A stretch of 39,750 bases of DNA from Clostridia bacterium (GTDB taxonomy: Bacteria; Bacillota; Clostridia; Christensenellales; Borkfalkiaceae): positions 1 to 39,750 of the forward strand of contig JAGHJS010000038.1 of assembly GCA_017886545.1 (NCBI GenBank). Reading direction: 5' to 3'. The notes below the pieces were generated by a model. It was not told the DNA's origin. It saw only the letters and a program-made list of their open reading frames with translations, and ran no database searches. Numbering within the stretch: the first letter of the stretch is position 1; each line of letters begins with the position of its first letter. A program made the translations under genes and the position numbers. Of the stretch, positions 1-8,028 are shown one piece after another.

Positions 1-239
1 ATAGAGATCCTTCGAAGGCGCGCGTAGTTTTACTTTGCTTGCAAGGGGTAAAACGAGCGCGCCGCAATCGGCGGCATATGGGCGCATGCCCATGGCAAAT
101 TGTTGCCGAAAGCGTCAGCTTTTTTGCCGCCGATTACTCCGCTTCGCTCCGCTCAGGATGACAGTGAGTAGCCGCTACGCTCAGGATGACAGAGGGGTGA
201 ACGCACGCGATTTCTGATAAACGCTTGCAAAAGCAAAAA
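1..239. repeat. Intergenic repeat fragments at the left window edge
   Basis: No convincing gene is visible. The stretch opens with ATAGAGATCCTTCGA, which is the reverse complement of the end of the 37-bp tandem array near 26274-26285. It also holds two direct copies of CGCTCAGGATGACAG near 158-193, the reverse complement of part of the same 37-bp unit. It is therefore a scattered relative of that array. The small open frame here has no ribosome binding site or recognisable domain and is not called. Confidence 0.6.
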
Positions 240-676
240 TCACACTTTTTGCTTTTGCTCTTTGCGCTTTATGGAAAGCGTTACGGAAGAGGGTGAATTT
301 TCGCCCGTTCTATAATACGAAGCCCTAAAAAAGGGCAAAAAGAGGGGGAAACCAACATCCCGTAAGGGTGTCGGTTTCCCCCTTAACTCACGGCAAATCG
401 CAGCGCCGTTGCGCGAGATTTGCGTGAACCTTTTATAAGAATCCCCTGCGCGTCCGAAAACCACGCTTTTCGGAAAGCGCCCCCAATTTGCCGCATACTT
501 GCGGCTCAATTCGGAAAGAGTGAATGCGGCGCGCTGATAATCGAGAGCATTTGGCGCGCGCCGCAGAGAGAAAACCAAATGCAGAGCCGCGCTTTGTCGC
601 GGCGAACATTTGGTTGTCTCTCAAATCACGGAAAAAAGTTTTGTCTCTTTCAAAACTTTTTTCGTGACCCCCCTTC
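240..676. repeat. Structured repeat island A (two units facing the peptidase gene)
   Basis: This gene-free stretch holds two tandem copies of the multi-hairpin element. Unit A1 has an M2-type hairpin at 343-383 (stem AGGGGGAAACC with GGTTTCCCCCT) and an M3 hairpin at 388-427. Unit A2 has M1 at 448-534, with stem-loops at 453-474 (TCCGAAAA with TTTTCGGA) and 490-505 (GCCGCA with TGCGGC). Its M2 is at 566-621 and its M3 at 626-667. A2's M3 ends 9 bp from the stop codon of the M1-type peptidase gene. In the minus-strand transcript the A2 M3 hairpin would fold just after that stop codon. Confidence 0.75.
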
Positions 677-2119
677 TCACATCACCACTTTCCCTTCCCG
701 GAACGCGGCGATGATCTCCTCCGCCCCCTTATTGCGAAAGCTCGCCGCCAGGTCTTCGGGCGCGGCGAGCTTTCCCGCATAGTCCGCATAATAGCGGCGC
801 AGCCCCGCAAAAAAGCGGCGCTCGCCCAGCCCCTCGCGCAGGGTATCGAACAGCAGTTCCCCCTTGGCGTAGGAGAGCGCGACGTATTCGTATTCGCCGA
901 AGTCGGTAAGCGCCCTGTCCAGCGTGGTATCCGCTTCGCCGAACACCTGCATGCGCACCGAATAGTAGGCGTTGTACATGCCCTTCGCCGTGCGCAGCAG
1001 CCCTTCGCGCGTGAACCCGTACGCGCCGCCCGCTTCAAAGTACAGGAGCGCGGAATACTCTGCCAGCCCCTCGTCCTGCCAGGCGTGCATGGTCTGGTCG
1101 CTGCCGACGGCGGCATACCACCATTGGTGCGCCGTTTCGTGCACGAGCGTGTACGCCGCGTCCTCCTCCGCGAGCGCGTCCGAAACGTACACGAGCGCGG
1201 GGTACTCCATGCCGCCGTAGCAAAAGCCCGTCTGCACCACCGAATAGGTTTCGTACGCATATTCGCCGAACGTATCCGAAAACCAGAGCAGGCAGTCGCG
1301 CGCAAGGTCCGCGCTCCGCTGCGGCGCGGCGTCGTCATAGTAGTAATACAGGACGGTCGTCTCCCCCGCCGTGCGCTGTTCGACGGAAAATTCTTCGCTC
1401 AATACAACGGCGAAGTCGCGCGCGTTTTGCAGCGCCATTTCGTACTGCCTGCGCCCGCCGCTCTCCTCCGCCGCCGCGACCGTCCCCGATGACGCCGCCG
1501 TATACGAGGCGGGCACGGTCAGAGAAACGGCATAGTCGGCGCAGGCGCTGTAAAAGGGGTCGCCGTTCGAGGCGTACACGCATTCGCGGTAGCCGCTCCC
1601 CGCCTCCCACACGCACAGCACGGGATAAAAATTGCCGAGGTTGACGGTATGCTCCGTCACGCCCGTGCGGTGATCGACGTTCGCGAGCGTGAGCGTATAC
1701 GCCACCGAAATTTCGCACCGCCCGCCCGCGGGTACGGGCGAGGCGAGCCGCACGCGCAGCACGTTCTCGTCCGCGCCGCACACCTCCCATTCCGCGCAGG
1801 GCGAAACGGAGGAAATGCGCATCTCCCCGTAGCTTTCCCCCGCGTAATAGGCGGACGCCGCAAAATTTTTGGACACGGGCGCATACGCCGCCCCTTCGCG
1901 GTAGGCGTTGCCGCAGAGGTTGAACCGAAGTTCCTCCTGTTCCGCGCCCGTATCGTTGCAATAGCCGAAAGTCATCTCCGCCGTGAGCGTACCGTCCTCG
2001 TACGCCGCGTCGATCGTATAGGTGCTGCGCTCCCCCTCCCCCGCGCACCCCGCAAACAGGGCGAGCGCGAGCGGGCAGACGAGCGCCGCGCAGACAAAAA
2101 AGAGAAGCAGACGTTTCAT
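677..2119 (-). CDS. M1-family (gluzincin) metallopeptidase, predicted lipoprotein
   Basis: This is a zinc metallopeptidase of the M1 aminopeptidase type, predicted to be anchored outside the membrane. Residues 1-24 are a signal peptide ending in the lipobox LFAGC, with lipidated Cys25. The zinc site is HETAH at 327-331 followed 18 residues later by Glu350, inside WQDEGLAEY, the classic HExxH-x18-E arrangement. GGMEYP at 312-317 matches the substrate-binding GxMEN loop of the family. At 480 residues it keeps the N-terminal beta domain and the catalytic domain but lacks the long C-terminal helical domain of larger aminopeptidases. A strong site (GGAAGGAG) lies 8 bp before the ATG. It follows another lipoprotein gene by 80 bp, so the two are probably co-transcribed. 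The substrate is unknown. Confidence 0.85.
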   Translation of the reverse strand: MKRLLLFFVCAALVCPLALALFAGCAGEGERSTYTIDAAYEDGTLTAEMTFGYCNDTGAEQEELRFNLCGNAYREGAAYAPVSKNFAASAYYAGESYGEMRISSVSPCAEWEVCGADENVLRVRLASPVPAGGRCEISVAYTLTLANVDHRTGVTEHTVNLGNFYPVLCVWEAGSGYRECVYASNGDPFYSACADYAVSLTVPASYTAASSGTVAAAEESGGRRQYEMALQNARDFAVVLSEEFSVEQRTAGETTVLYYYYDDAAPQRSADLARDCLLWFSDTFGEYAYETYSVVQTGFCYGGMEYPALVYVSDALAEEDAAYTLVHETAHQWWYAAVGSDQTMHAWQDEGLAEYSALLYFEAGGAYGFTREGLLRTAKGMYNAYYSVRMQVFGEADTTLDRALTDFGEYEYVALSYAKGELLFDTLREGLGERRFFAGLRRYYADYAGKLAAPEDLAASFRNKGAEEIIAAFREGKVVM

Positions 2120-2147
2120 AGAAAAGATCTCCTTCCCCTATCATATG

Positions 2148-2182
2148 CACAGCCCTCCCGCGCAATGCGCGGGAGGGCTGTG
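2148..2182 (-). other. Perfect stem-loop between two lipoprotein genes
   Basis: A 35-bp near-perfect palindrome (arm begins CACAGCCCTCCC) lies between the lipoprotein stop codon and the peptidase gene. No T-run follows on either strand, so it does not look like a standard intrinsic terminator. It may stabilise or process the upstream message, or reduce expression of the downstream gene. Confidence 0.6.
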
Positions 2183-2199
2183 TTCGGCTTTCGCTTCCC

Positions 2200-3639
2200 C
2201 TATGCCTGTGCGGCGTAGCTGTCCACCGCGTCCGTTATCGTCTGCGGGAATTCGATCGGCTGCGTTTCTCCGATATCCGCAATGATCAGCGTCAGCGCGT
2301 CCACCCCGGGAAAGGCGGGGACGGAAAGCCCCGTCGCCGTAATGAAGTACGACCCGTCCTCCCGGAACTCGATCTCGATATTATCGCAGTAATTGTACCA
2401 CGCTTTCCCCGTATCGGTCAGCGTCAGCACATTTTCCGTTCCATCTTTCAGCGTGAAATATTCCCGACGGAAAGAGGAGAACGAGAACGTGATCAAAACA
2501 TCGGCCACGCTCTGCGCCGAACCGACCGTAACGAAAGGCACGGCGCCGTACATGCGCACGCTGTAAAATTGCTCGCCGCGGCGCACGGCGGCTGTGATGC
2601 CCTGTCCGCCTTCCGTCCCCGCCGTAAGCTGTTGCAGCTGTTCCCCTTCGTGCAGGTGCGCGTCAAACGAAACGGCCTGCTGCCCTGCCGCCGTAAGAAC
2701 GCCGTCGAAGAGCGCCGAATCTTCCCCCAGCGCCCATTCCATCTGCGCGTACAGCAGGTCTGCCTGCGTGAAAGAGGCGAACGCCTCCCCTGCGGCGGCA
2801 AGCTCGGGCACGTCGCTGTTGGCGCCGAGCCCGCGGAAGGAAAAGGTCACGGAAACGGGGAGCGCCGCCCCGCTCTCCGCCTCGTCCGTCTGTCCGGAAG
2901 AGGAGCCCGTCCATTCTTCTTCCCCGACGGGAGCTGCGCGTTCGCTGTCCGTTCCTTCTCCCGATGCGGAAGACGCTGCCAGGGAAAACGCGATCGTCGT
3001 TCCCTCATCGGAAAAGGTGACTGTCCCCTCCGATATCCCGTAGGCGGGCAGTTCGAACACGATCCCGCTTTCCTCCGCCTGTGCTGCCTCCTGAAACGCC
3101 GCCCAGAACCCGCTCAGATTGAGCAGGTTTTCCGTGACGATGGTCATGCACGCTTTCAGGGTACGCCACGCGGGGCGGTACTCGACGGACGCCTGCCCGT
3201 ACGCAGGATCCCACGGTTCATTTCCCCCGCCCGATTCCGCAAGGGCGAACGAATACAAATAGTCGCCGTCTCTCTTCCAATATTCCCTTTGGTCGTCGCC
3301 TATCCCTATATGCAGCTCCATGTAGCCGTTCACGCCGTCGTTGCAGAATTGCAGCCAGACCTCCTCCTCTTCATAAAGCGGCTCGCCCGTTTCAGGGTCC
3401 AGAACGGGCTTGTATGTACCGGTCAGCGGATCGTACTCCTCTTTTTCCGTCTTCCCTTTCGCATTGAATGCAAAAACAAACTTGTCCGTGTCCTCGTCCA
3501 CCGTATCGATGAACCTTTGCAGCCGCTCCGCCTGCGACGGCTCTTCGGCGGCAGGATCGCATGCGGCAAACGCCAAAAGCCCGCAAAACAAAACCGCCGC
3601 ACCGCAAAGCGCCGCCAGCGTCACCCAAAACTTCCTCAT
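2200..3639 (-). CDS. Predicted lipoprotein of unknown function
   Basis: A 479-residue secreted protein. The N-terminus has a positive start, a hydrophobic stretch to about residue 25 and the lipobox LLAFAAC, with the lipidated Cys near residue 27. I recognise no enzymatic motif in the mature part. It is acidic, rich in Glu, Ser and Thr in the middle, and alternates short beta-like segments, which suits an extracellular lipoprotein. The start is supported by AAGGAGGGAG just upstream and by a promoter at 3674-3702. It heads a probable two-gene unit with the downstream M1-type peptidase lipoprotein, so the two may act together at the cell surface. That link is inferred from position only. Confidence 0.75.
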   Translation of the reverse strand: MRKFWVTLAALCGAAVLFCGLLAFAACDPAAEEPSQAERLQRFIDTVDEDTDKFVFAFNAKGKTEKEEYDPLTGTYKPVLDPETGEPLYEEEEVWLQFCNDGVNGYMELHIGIGDDQREYWKRDGDYLYSFALAESGGGNEPWDPAYGQASVEYRPAWRTLKACMTIVTENLLNLSGFWAAFQEAAQAEESGIVFELPAYGISEGTVTFSDEGTTIAFSLAASSASGEGTDSERAAPVGEEEWTGSSSGQTDEAESGAALPVSVTFSFRGLGANSDVPELAAAGEAFASFTQADLLYAQMEWALGEDSALFDGVLTAAGQQAVSFDAHLHEGEQLQQLTAGTEGGQGITAAVRRGEQFYSVRMYGAVPFVTVGSAQSVADVLITFSFSSFRREYFTLKDGTENVLTLTDTGKAWYNYCDNIEIEFREDGSYFITATGLSVPAFPGVDALTLIIADIGETQPIEFPQTITDAVDSYAAQA

Positions 3640-3673
3640 CTCTCTCCCTCCTTGTATCGGTTTCTATATTTCA

Positions 3674-3702
3674 ATTTTACCATATACATTGTCGAAAAGC
3701 AA
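3674..3702 (-). promoter_or_regulatory. Sigma-A-type promoter for the lipoprotein gene
   Basis: On the minus strand TTGCTT (3697-3702) and TAAAAT (3674-3679) are separated by 17 bp. The -10 box is preceded by TATGG, as in the rplS promoter. Confidence 0.6.
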
Positions 3703-3851
3703 TATTTTTATGAAAAATTAAGAAAAATTGTCTGAAAATGATGATTCGGACAGGTCAAACGCGCATCCTGCCGCCGCAAAAGGGAAAAAAGCGCCTGCTT
3801 TTTTGAAAAAGCAAGCACAAAACGTACGGGCAGCGAGACGCCTTCCGCAAT

Positions 3852-3894
3852 AAAAAAACGCCGCCCCGCTTTCCGTACGGAAAGCGGGGCGGCG
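3852..3894 (-). terminator. Intrinsic terminator downstream of icd
   Basis: A 16-bp GC-rich stem (arms 3859-3874 and 3879-3894, loop GTAC) is followed on the minus strand by seven T residues (3852-3858). It lies about 65 bp past the icd stop. Confidence 0.9.
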
Positions 3895-3904
3895 CAGCAG
3901 CCTT

Positions 3905-3948
3905 TTATTTATGCGCCCGGCCGCCGCCGGATCGCCTGCAAAAAAGCG
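3905..3948 (-). pseudogene. Duplicated remnant of the icd 3' end
   Basis: The last 12 or so codons of icd recur about 52 bp downstream of the originals. The minus strand here reads [11 protein letters not shown]-stop, against [10 protein letters not shown]-stop at the true end. About 35 bp are nearly identical. It looks like a partial tandem duplication and has no start of its own. Confidence 0.65.
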
Positions 3949-3960
3949 ATAGCCGTTGTT

Positions 3961-5172
3961 TTATGCGTCCAGCCGCCGCCGGATCGCCTGCAAAAATTCG
4001 CGGGAGTTCAGCTTTTTCGGCGTTACGCCCTCTGCCTTGAACAGCGAAACGAGGTCGCCCGTCATCTCCCCTTCCTCGATGGTGCGCACCGTCGCCGCCT
4101 CGAGCTTTTTCGCAAACGCGACAAGTTCGGGGATGCCGTCCAGCTCGCCGCGCTTCGCGAGCGCGCCCGTCCAGGCGAAGATGGTCGCCACCGAATTGGT
4201 GGAGGTCTCCTCCCCCTTGAGGTGCTTGTAGTAATGGCGGGTGACGGTGCCGTGCGCCGCCTCGAACTCGTAATTCCCTTCGGGGGAGACGAGCACGGAC
4301 GTCATCATGCCGAGCGAGCCGTAGGCGGTCGCGACCATGTCGCTCATCACGTCGCCGTCGTAGTTTTTGCACGCCCAAACCATGCCGCCCTCGCTGCGGA
4401 TGACCCGCGCGACCGCGTCGTCGATGAGGGTGTACATGTATTCGATGCCCGCCTCTTCGAACTTCTTCTTGTATTCCGTCTCGTAAATTTCGGCAAAGAT
4501 GTCCTTGAAACGGTGGTCGTACGTCTTGGAAATGGTGTCTTTGGTCGCGAACCACAGCGGCATTTTCGCGCCGAGCGCATAGTTGAAGCAGGAGCGCGCA
4601 AAACTCTGAATGGACGTATCGAGGTTGTGCACCGACTGCACGATACCGCCGCCGCTGCTAAAATCCTGAATGAGGATCTTCTCTTTCACGCCGTCCGCGT
4701 TTTCGACGACGAGGTACGCCTTATCGCCCTTTTCGGTGCGCGTCTCCACGCCCGCGTACACGTCGCCGTAGGCGTGACGGGCGAGCGCGATGGGCTTTTT
4801 CCACCCCGGCACATAGGGCGTGATGCCCTTGGCGAGGATGGGCGCGCGGAACACCGTGCCGTCTAAGATGCGGCGGATGGTGCCGTTCGGGCTCTTCCAC
4901 ATCTTTTTGAGCTTGTATTCCTCCACGCGCTGGGCGTTGGGGGTGATGGTCGCGCACTTGACGCCGACCCCGTATTTTTTGTTCGCCTCGGCGGCTTCCA
5001 CGGTGACGGCGTCGTCCGTCTTATCGCGGTTGACAAGCCCCAGGTCGTAGTATTCCGTTTTCAGATCGATGTACGGAAGGAGCAGCTCCTCCTTGATCCA
5101 CTGCCAGAGGACGCGCGTCATTTCATCGCCGTCCATCTCGACGAGCGGCGTTTTCATTTGGATTTTTGCCAT
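3961..5172 (-). CDS. icd: Isocitrate dehydrogenase (NADP+), subfamily II type
   Basis: Oxidatively decarboxylates isocitrate to 2-oxoglutarate with NADP+ in the cytoplasm. The 403-residue protein is collinear with the homodimeric IDH group shared by eukaryotes and some bacteria rather than the E. coli type. Recognisable segments are MDGDEMTR near residue 14, [10 protein letters not shown] near 94-103 with the substrate Ser, Asn and Arg residues, and the cofactor region [10 protein letters not shown] near 308. The metal-binding Asp residues lie in the LIDDAVAR stretch near 250. The start is supported by AAGGAG upstream. It is monocistronic, with its own terminator. The window has no other TCA-cycle gene, so a main role in 2-oxoglutarate and NADPH supply is plausible but inferred. 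Confidence 0.95.
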   Translation of the reverse strand: MAKIQMKTPLVEMDGDEMTRVLWQWIKEELLLPYIDLKTEYYDLGLVNRDKTDDAVTVEAAEANKKYGVGVKCATITPNAQRVEEYKLKKMWKSPNGTIRRILDGTVFRAPILAKGITPYVPGWKKPIALARHAYGDVYAGVETRTEKGDKAYLVVENADGVKEKILIQDFSSGGGIVQSVHNLDTSIQSFARSCFNYALGAKMPLWFATKDTISKTYDHRFKDIFAEIYETEYKKKFEEAGIEYMYTLIDDAVARVIRSEGGMVWACKNYDGDVMSDMVATAYGSLGMMTSVLVSPEGNYEFEAAHGTVTRHYYKHLKGEETSTNSVATIFAWTGALAKRGELDGIPELVAFAKKLEAATVRTIEEGEMTGDLVSLFKAEGVTPKKLNSREFLQAIRRRLDA

Positions 5173-5267
5173 GTTCCCACTCCTTGCTGAATTTTCCCTC
5201 TTATTTTACCAAAAAACGGAGAAAATCACAAGCGTTTGAACATTGCACGGGCGCAGTATTGCCGTAT

Positions 5268-6254
5268 TCAGATTTTAAAGTATCTTTGATTGCGGCTTGT
5301 CGGAGTGTCGGGGTCAGTCATGGCGATAAGCCCCGCTTCCAACGCCGGCTGCAAATAGTTCTTGCGGAACGTTGCGCGCGATTTCAAACCGAGCTTTTCC
5401 ATCAGTTCTGCCGCCGACATAGGATAAGTTTCGATGACGGACATCAAGGCATTGATCTGATTGCTGATATGGCTTTGATGGTTGCGCGTATTCCTTGCAA
5501 GTTCGGAGACTGCCCTTTGGATGATACCGAGCATAAACAGGATAAAACGGTTTGATTTTCCTTCCGACGTCGAAAGCCTGATCGCACGGTAATATTCTTC
5601 CTGATTGTCTTTGATGATACTCTCGATCGGGACCCACTCGAATATCGGCTTCCAACTTGCGAGCAATGCCGTCTGCCATAGCCTGCCCGTTCTGCCGTTT
5701 CCGTCCGCAAAAGGATGGATAAATTCAAATTCGTAGTGGAAGATACTCGAACGGATAAGCATCTGCGTCTTGCTTGTTTTCAGCCAATCGAACAGCTGTT
5801 CCGTCAGCCCTTTCACCATATCGTGCGGCGGAGCCACATGAATGACTTTCCCCTGTTCGTTGATAACCCCGACAGAGCTTGTGCGCAGTTCACCCGCTCC
5901 CTCAACAAGTCCCCGCATCATAACGCCGTGCGCTTTCTTTAAATCTTCCAAAGAAAAGGGATCGAGCTTTGGCAGCATTTTATAGACGGCAAAGGCGTTT
6001 TTAACGGCAAGGATATCGTCCTGCGGCCCTAATACGCGCTTTCCGTCAATGACATCCGTGACCTGTTCCAAAGAAAGTGTGTTGTTTTCAATGGCAAGGG
6101 ACGATTGAATGGACTTGATGCGGTTTACCCTGCGCAGGCGAGGCAATCTTTCCAAATCGCTTACATCGCTCAACCTGCCGAGAGCTTCCGTTATCTCCGC
6201 CGTCAGCTCCAGCATTTTCTCCGTAATCTCATAGGGAGGGACATATTTATCCAT
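5268..6254 (-). CDS. Fic-domain protein, class II autoinhibited AMPylase type
   Basis: Fic enzymes usually transfer AMP from ATP to a hydroxyl of a target protein. The catalytic motif HPFADGNGRTGR is intact near residues 180-191, with catalytic His and anion-binding Asn-Gly-Arg. The inhibitory helix motif SLAIEN (S/TxxxE[G/N]) lies near residues 52-57, ahead of the Fic core, which defines class II proteins whose Glu blocks productive ATP binding. The C-terminus has a winged-helix-like region (about 265-325). I chose the ATG at 6254 because GAGGTG precedes it; a GTG lies two codons upstream. No antitoxin gene is adjacent, consistent with intramolecular inhibition. A strong promoter (6282-6310) suggests independent transcription. 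The target is unknown. Confidence 0.92.
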   Translation of the reverse strand: MDKYVPPYEITEKMLELTAEITEALGRLSDVSDLERLPRLRRVNRIKSIQSSLAIENNTLSLEQVTDVIDGKRVLGPQDDILAVKNAFAVYKMLPKLDPFSLEDLKKAHGVMMRGLVEGAGELRTSSVGVINEQGKVIHVAPPHDMVKGLTEQLFDWLKTSKTQMLIRSSIFHYEFEFIHPFADGNGRTGRLWQTALLASWKPIFEWVPIESIIKDNQEEYYRAIRLSTSEGKSNRFILFMLGIIQRAVSELARNTRNHQSHISNQINALMSVIETYPMSAAELMEKLGLKSRATFRKNYLQPALEAGLIAMTDPDTPTSRNQRYFKI

Positions 6255-6281
6255 ATACACCTCAAAAATTTGATCGCTATA

Positions 6282-6310
6282 ATTATAGCAGAGGTTTCCG
6301 CCAAAGTCAA
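6282..6310 (-). promoter_or_regulatory. Sigma-A promoter for the Fic gene
   Basis: TTGACT (6305-6310) and TATAAT (6282-6287) on the minus strand are separated by 17 bp, about 28 bp before the chosen start. Confidence 0.85.
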
Positions 6311-6375
6311 TTCTTGTATGTTTTCTTAGTCGTTTTCTTATACTTACTTTCCCTGCCCTTACGGAGAAAGGACTT

Positions 6376-7497
6376 TCACCGCCGCTTTGCGCCCGTGCCT
6401 TCGAGGGCGGTCAGGATGCCGCTGTTTTTCAAAAGGCGTTTGGAGTTGCGGCGCTGCGCGTCCTGTATGCCCTGTTCGAGCACGGCGGCAAGCACCTGCG
6501 GGAAGTCGCGCAGGCGTTCGCAGAAAAAGTACCAGCCGAGCGAACCGGGCACGGTGTTCATTTCGTTGAAGTACACCTCGCCCCCGCTCAGAAGGAAGTC
6601 CGCCCGCACAATGCCGCGCAGAGCGGCGCGGCGGTACAAAAGTTTCGTGTACGCGCGCACCTTTTCCGATATCTCCTGCGGCAGGTCGGCGGGGAAGTCG
6701 CCGTGCTCCTCCTTGCCGCCGTCAAAGTACTTGTCTTTAAACGTGAGGAAGGCGTTGCGCGTTTTCGGCTCTTCGCAGGGCGATACGACGATCTCCCCTC
6801 CCACCCTGTAAGCGGCGCAGTTGATCTCGCGCCGATCGGGCAGGTACTGCTCGGCAATGGCGGCGGTATCGTACGCGAAGGCGCATTCGAGGGCGAGTGC
6901 CAGCTCCGCGCGGGTGTGCGCGACGGTGACGCCGATGCTCGAACCGAGCCTGTTCGGCTTGACAATGACGGGGTATCCCAGCCGTTCGGCGCACTTTAAG
7001 GCGAACGCACCCCGCTTTTTGTACTCCGCCTCGCCGAGGCGGAAGTACGGCGCCGTTCTGATGCCGAGCGCCTTGGCAAAGAGTTTGGTGAGCGCCTTAT
7101 CCATGAACAGCGCCGAACCCGCCAGATCGGGCGAGGCGTTCGGGATGCCGTTCAGGTCGAGCAGCCCGCTGACGGCGCCGTCCTCCCCGCCCATGCCGTG
7201 GCAGCAGTTGAGCGCGCAGGCGGGGCGGCACAGCGTGCGCAGCCTGCGCCCGTGCAGGGCACAGAGCGCGCCGTCCGCAAACACGGCGGGGCGGAACTTT
7301 TTTGCGGGGTCTGCCCCGCGGAAGGCGGCGGGCGAAAACAGCTCTTCGCCCGTGAACATGGCACCGCTTTGCGCTATGTACACGGGGAAGACCTCGTACC
7401 TGCCGCGCAGGATATTCGCCGCCATCGTCCCCGTGATGACGGACACCTCGTTTTCGCACGACTTTCCCCCGAACAGAACGACTACGCTTTCCGGCAT
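6376..7497 (-). CDS. ddl: D-alanine--D-alanine ligase
   Basis: An ATP-grasp ligase joining two D-Ala molecules for the peptidoglycan stem peptide. The N-terminal domain begins VVVLFGGKSCENEVS. The central ATP-binding part has VIVKPNRLGSSIGV near residue 165, and the C-terminal metal site reads VRADFL...VYFNEMNTVPG near 300-320. The mature length, 373 residues, is normal. I moved the start 18 codons inside the longest frame to the ATG at 7497, because conserved sequence begins there and GAGGTG lies 8 bp upstream. That site sits in a hairpin (see 7498-7530). The gene follows murF on the same strand across island B, and MurF uses the Ddl product. Confidence 0.95.
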   Translation of the reverse strand: MPESVVVLFGGKSCENEVSVITGTMAANILRGRYEVFPVYIAQSGAMFTGEELFSPAAFRGADPAKKFRPAVFADGALCALHGRRLRTLCRPACALNCCHGMGGEDGAVSGLLDLNGIPNASPDLAGSALFMDKALTKLFAKALGIRTAPYFRLGEAEYKKRGAFALKCAERLGYPVIVKPNRLGSSIGVTVAHTRAELALALECAFAYDTAAIAEQYLPDRREINCAAYRVGGEIVVSPCEEPKTRNAFLTFKDKYFDGGKEEHGDFPADLPQEISEKVRAYTKLLYRRAALRGIVRADFLLSGGEVYFNEMNTVPGSLGWYFFCERLRDFPQVLAAVLEQGIQDAQRRNSKRLLKNSGILTALEGTGAKRR

Positions 7498-7530
7498 AAA
7501 AAAACACCTCGAAGAAAAATTTTTCTTCTT
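7498..7530 (-). promoter_or_regulatory. Hairpin enclosing the ddl ribosome binding site
   Basis: On the minus strand CACC and AAGAAGAAAAA pair with TTTTTCTTC and GGTG. The GGTG belongs to the Shine-Dalgarno sequence GAGGTG, and seven T residues then lead straight into the ATG. The hairpin could hide the ribosome site or act as a weak terminator at the start codon. The same layout occurs before ribU. Confidence 0.6.
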
Positions 7531-7559
7531 TGGTGCCTTACCGCAATTCATGGACTATT

Positions 7560-8028
7560 TTTCGCAAAAGCCTTTGCAAAAGCAAAAACCGCGACCCTTT
7601 TAATGATCTTTACGCGCGTTTTGAATAAGCGTTTTTGATAATTATATTGCGCGCGCAAAAACCACGTTTTTTGCAAGCGCACTCAATTTGCCGAAACCTT
7701 TCGGCTCACCCGAAAGGGGTGAATGCGGCGCGCTTAAATAATACCTCGCAAAAGCAAAAACCGCGGCCCTTTTAATGATCTTTACGCGCGTTTTGAATAA
7801 GCGTTTTTGACAATTATATTGCGCGCGCAAAAACCACGTTTTTTGCAAGCGCACCCAATTTGCCGAAACCTTTCGGCTCACCCGAAAGGGGTGAATACGG
7901 CGCGCTTATGATCGAGAGCATTTGGCGCGCGCCGCAGAGGGGAAAACGGCTGTCCCGCAAGGGCAGCGGTTGCCCCTCAAAATCGCGCAAAACCGCAGCA
8001 TCTCTTTTGCGAGGTTTGCGCGAAAAAA
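7560..8028. repeat. Structured repeat island B with a 172-bp tandem duplication
   Basis: This gene-free stretch between murF and ddl contains a near-identical direct duplication (7576-7747 and 7748 to about 7905). Each copy includes an M1 module: 7649-7733 and 7821-7905. Both M1 copies carry hairpins GCAAAAA/TTTTTTGC, GCCGAAA/TTTCGGC and CACCC/GGGTG between GCGCGC ends. A single M2 follows at 7937-7978, with outer stem GAGGGG/CCCCTC where other copies have GAGAGA/TCTCTC. M3 is at 7983-8023 and ends 5 bp from the murF stop codon. Confidence 0.8.

Noticed and set aside
240-660. Small protein genes in the repeat islands
   Set aside because: Several open frames of 60-130 codons occur there, but they cross hairpin modules, lack ribosome sites, and the same sequence is read in different frames in different copies.
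626-667. M3 hairpins as simple intrinsic terminators
   Set aside because: Some copies lie after stop codons, but most lack a following T tract, they also occur upstream of genes, and they are always joined to M2 and M1. Plain terminators do not explain this.
2148-2182. Intrinsic terminator between the two lipoprotein genes
   Set aside because: The stem is strong but no T-run follows on either strand, so I list it only as a hairpin.
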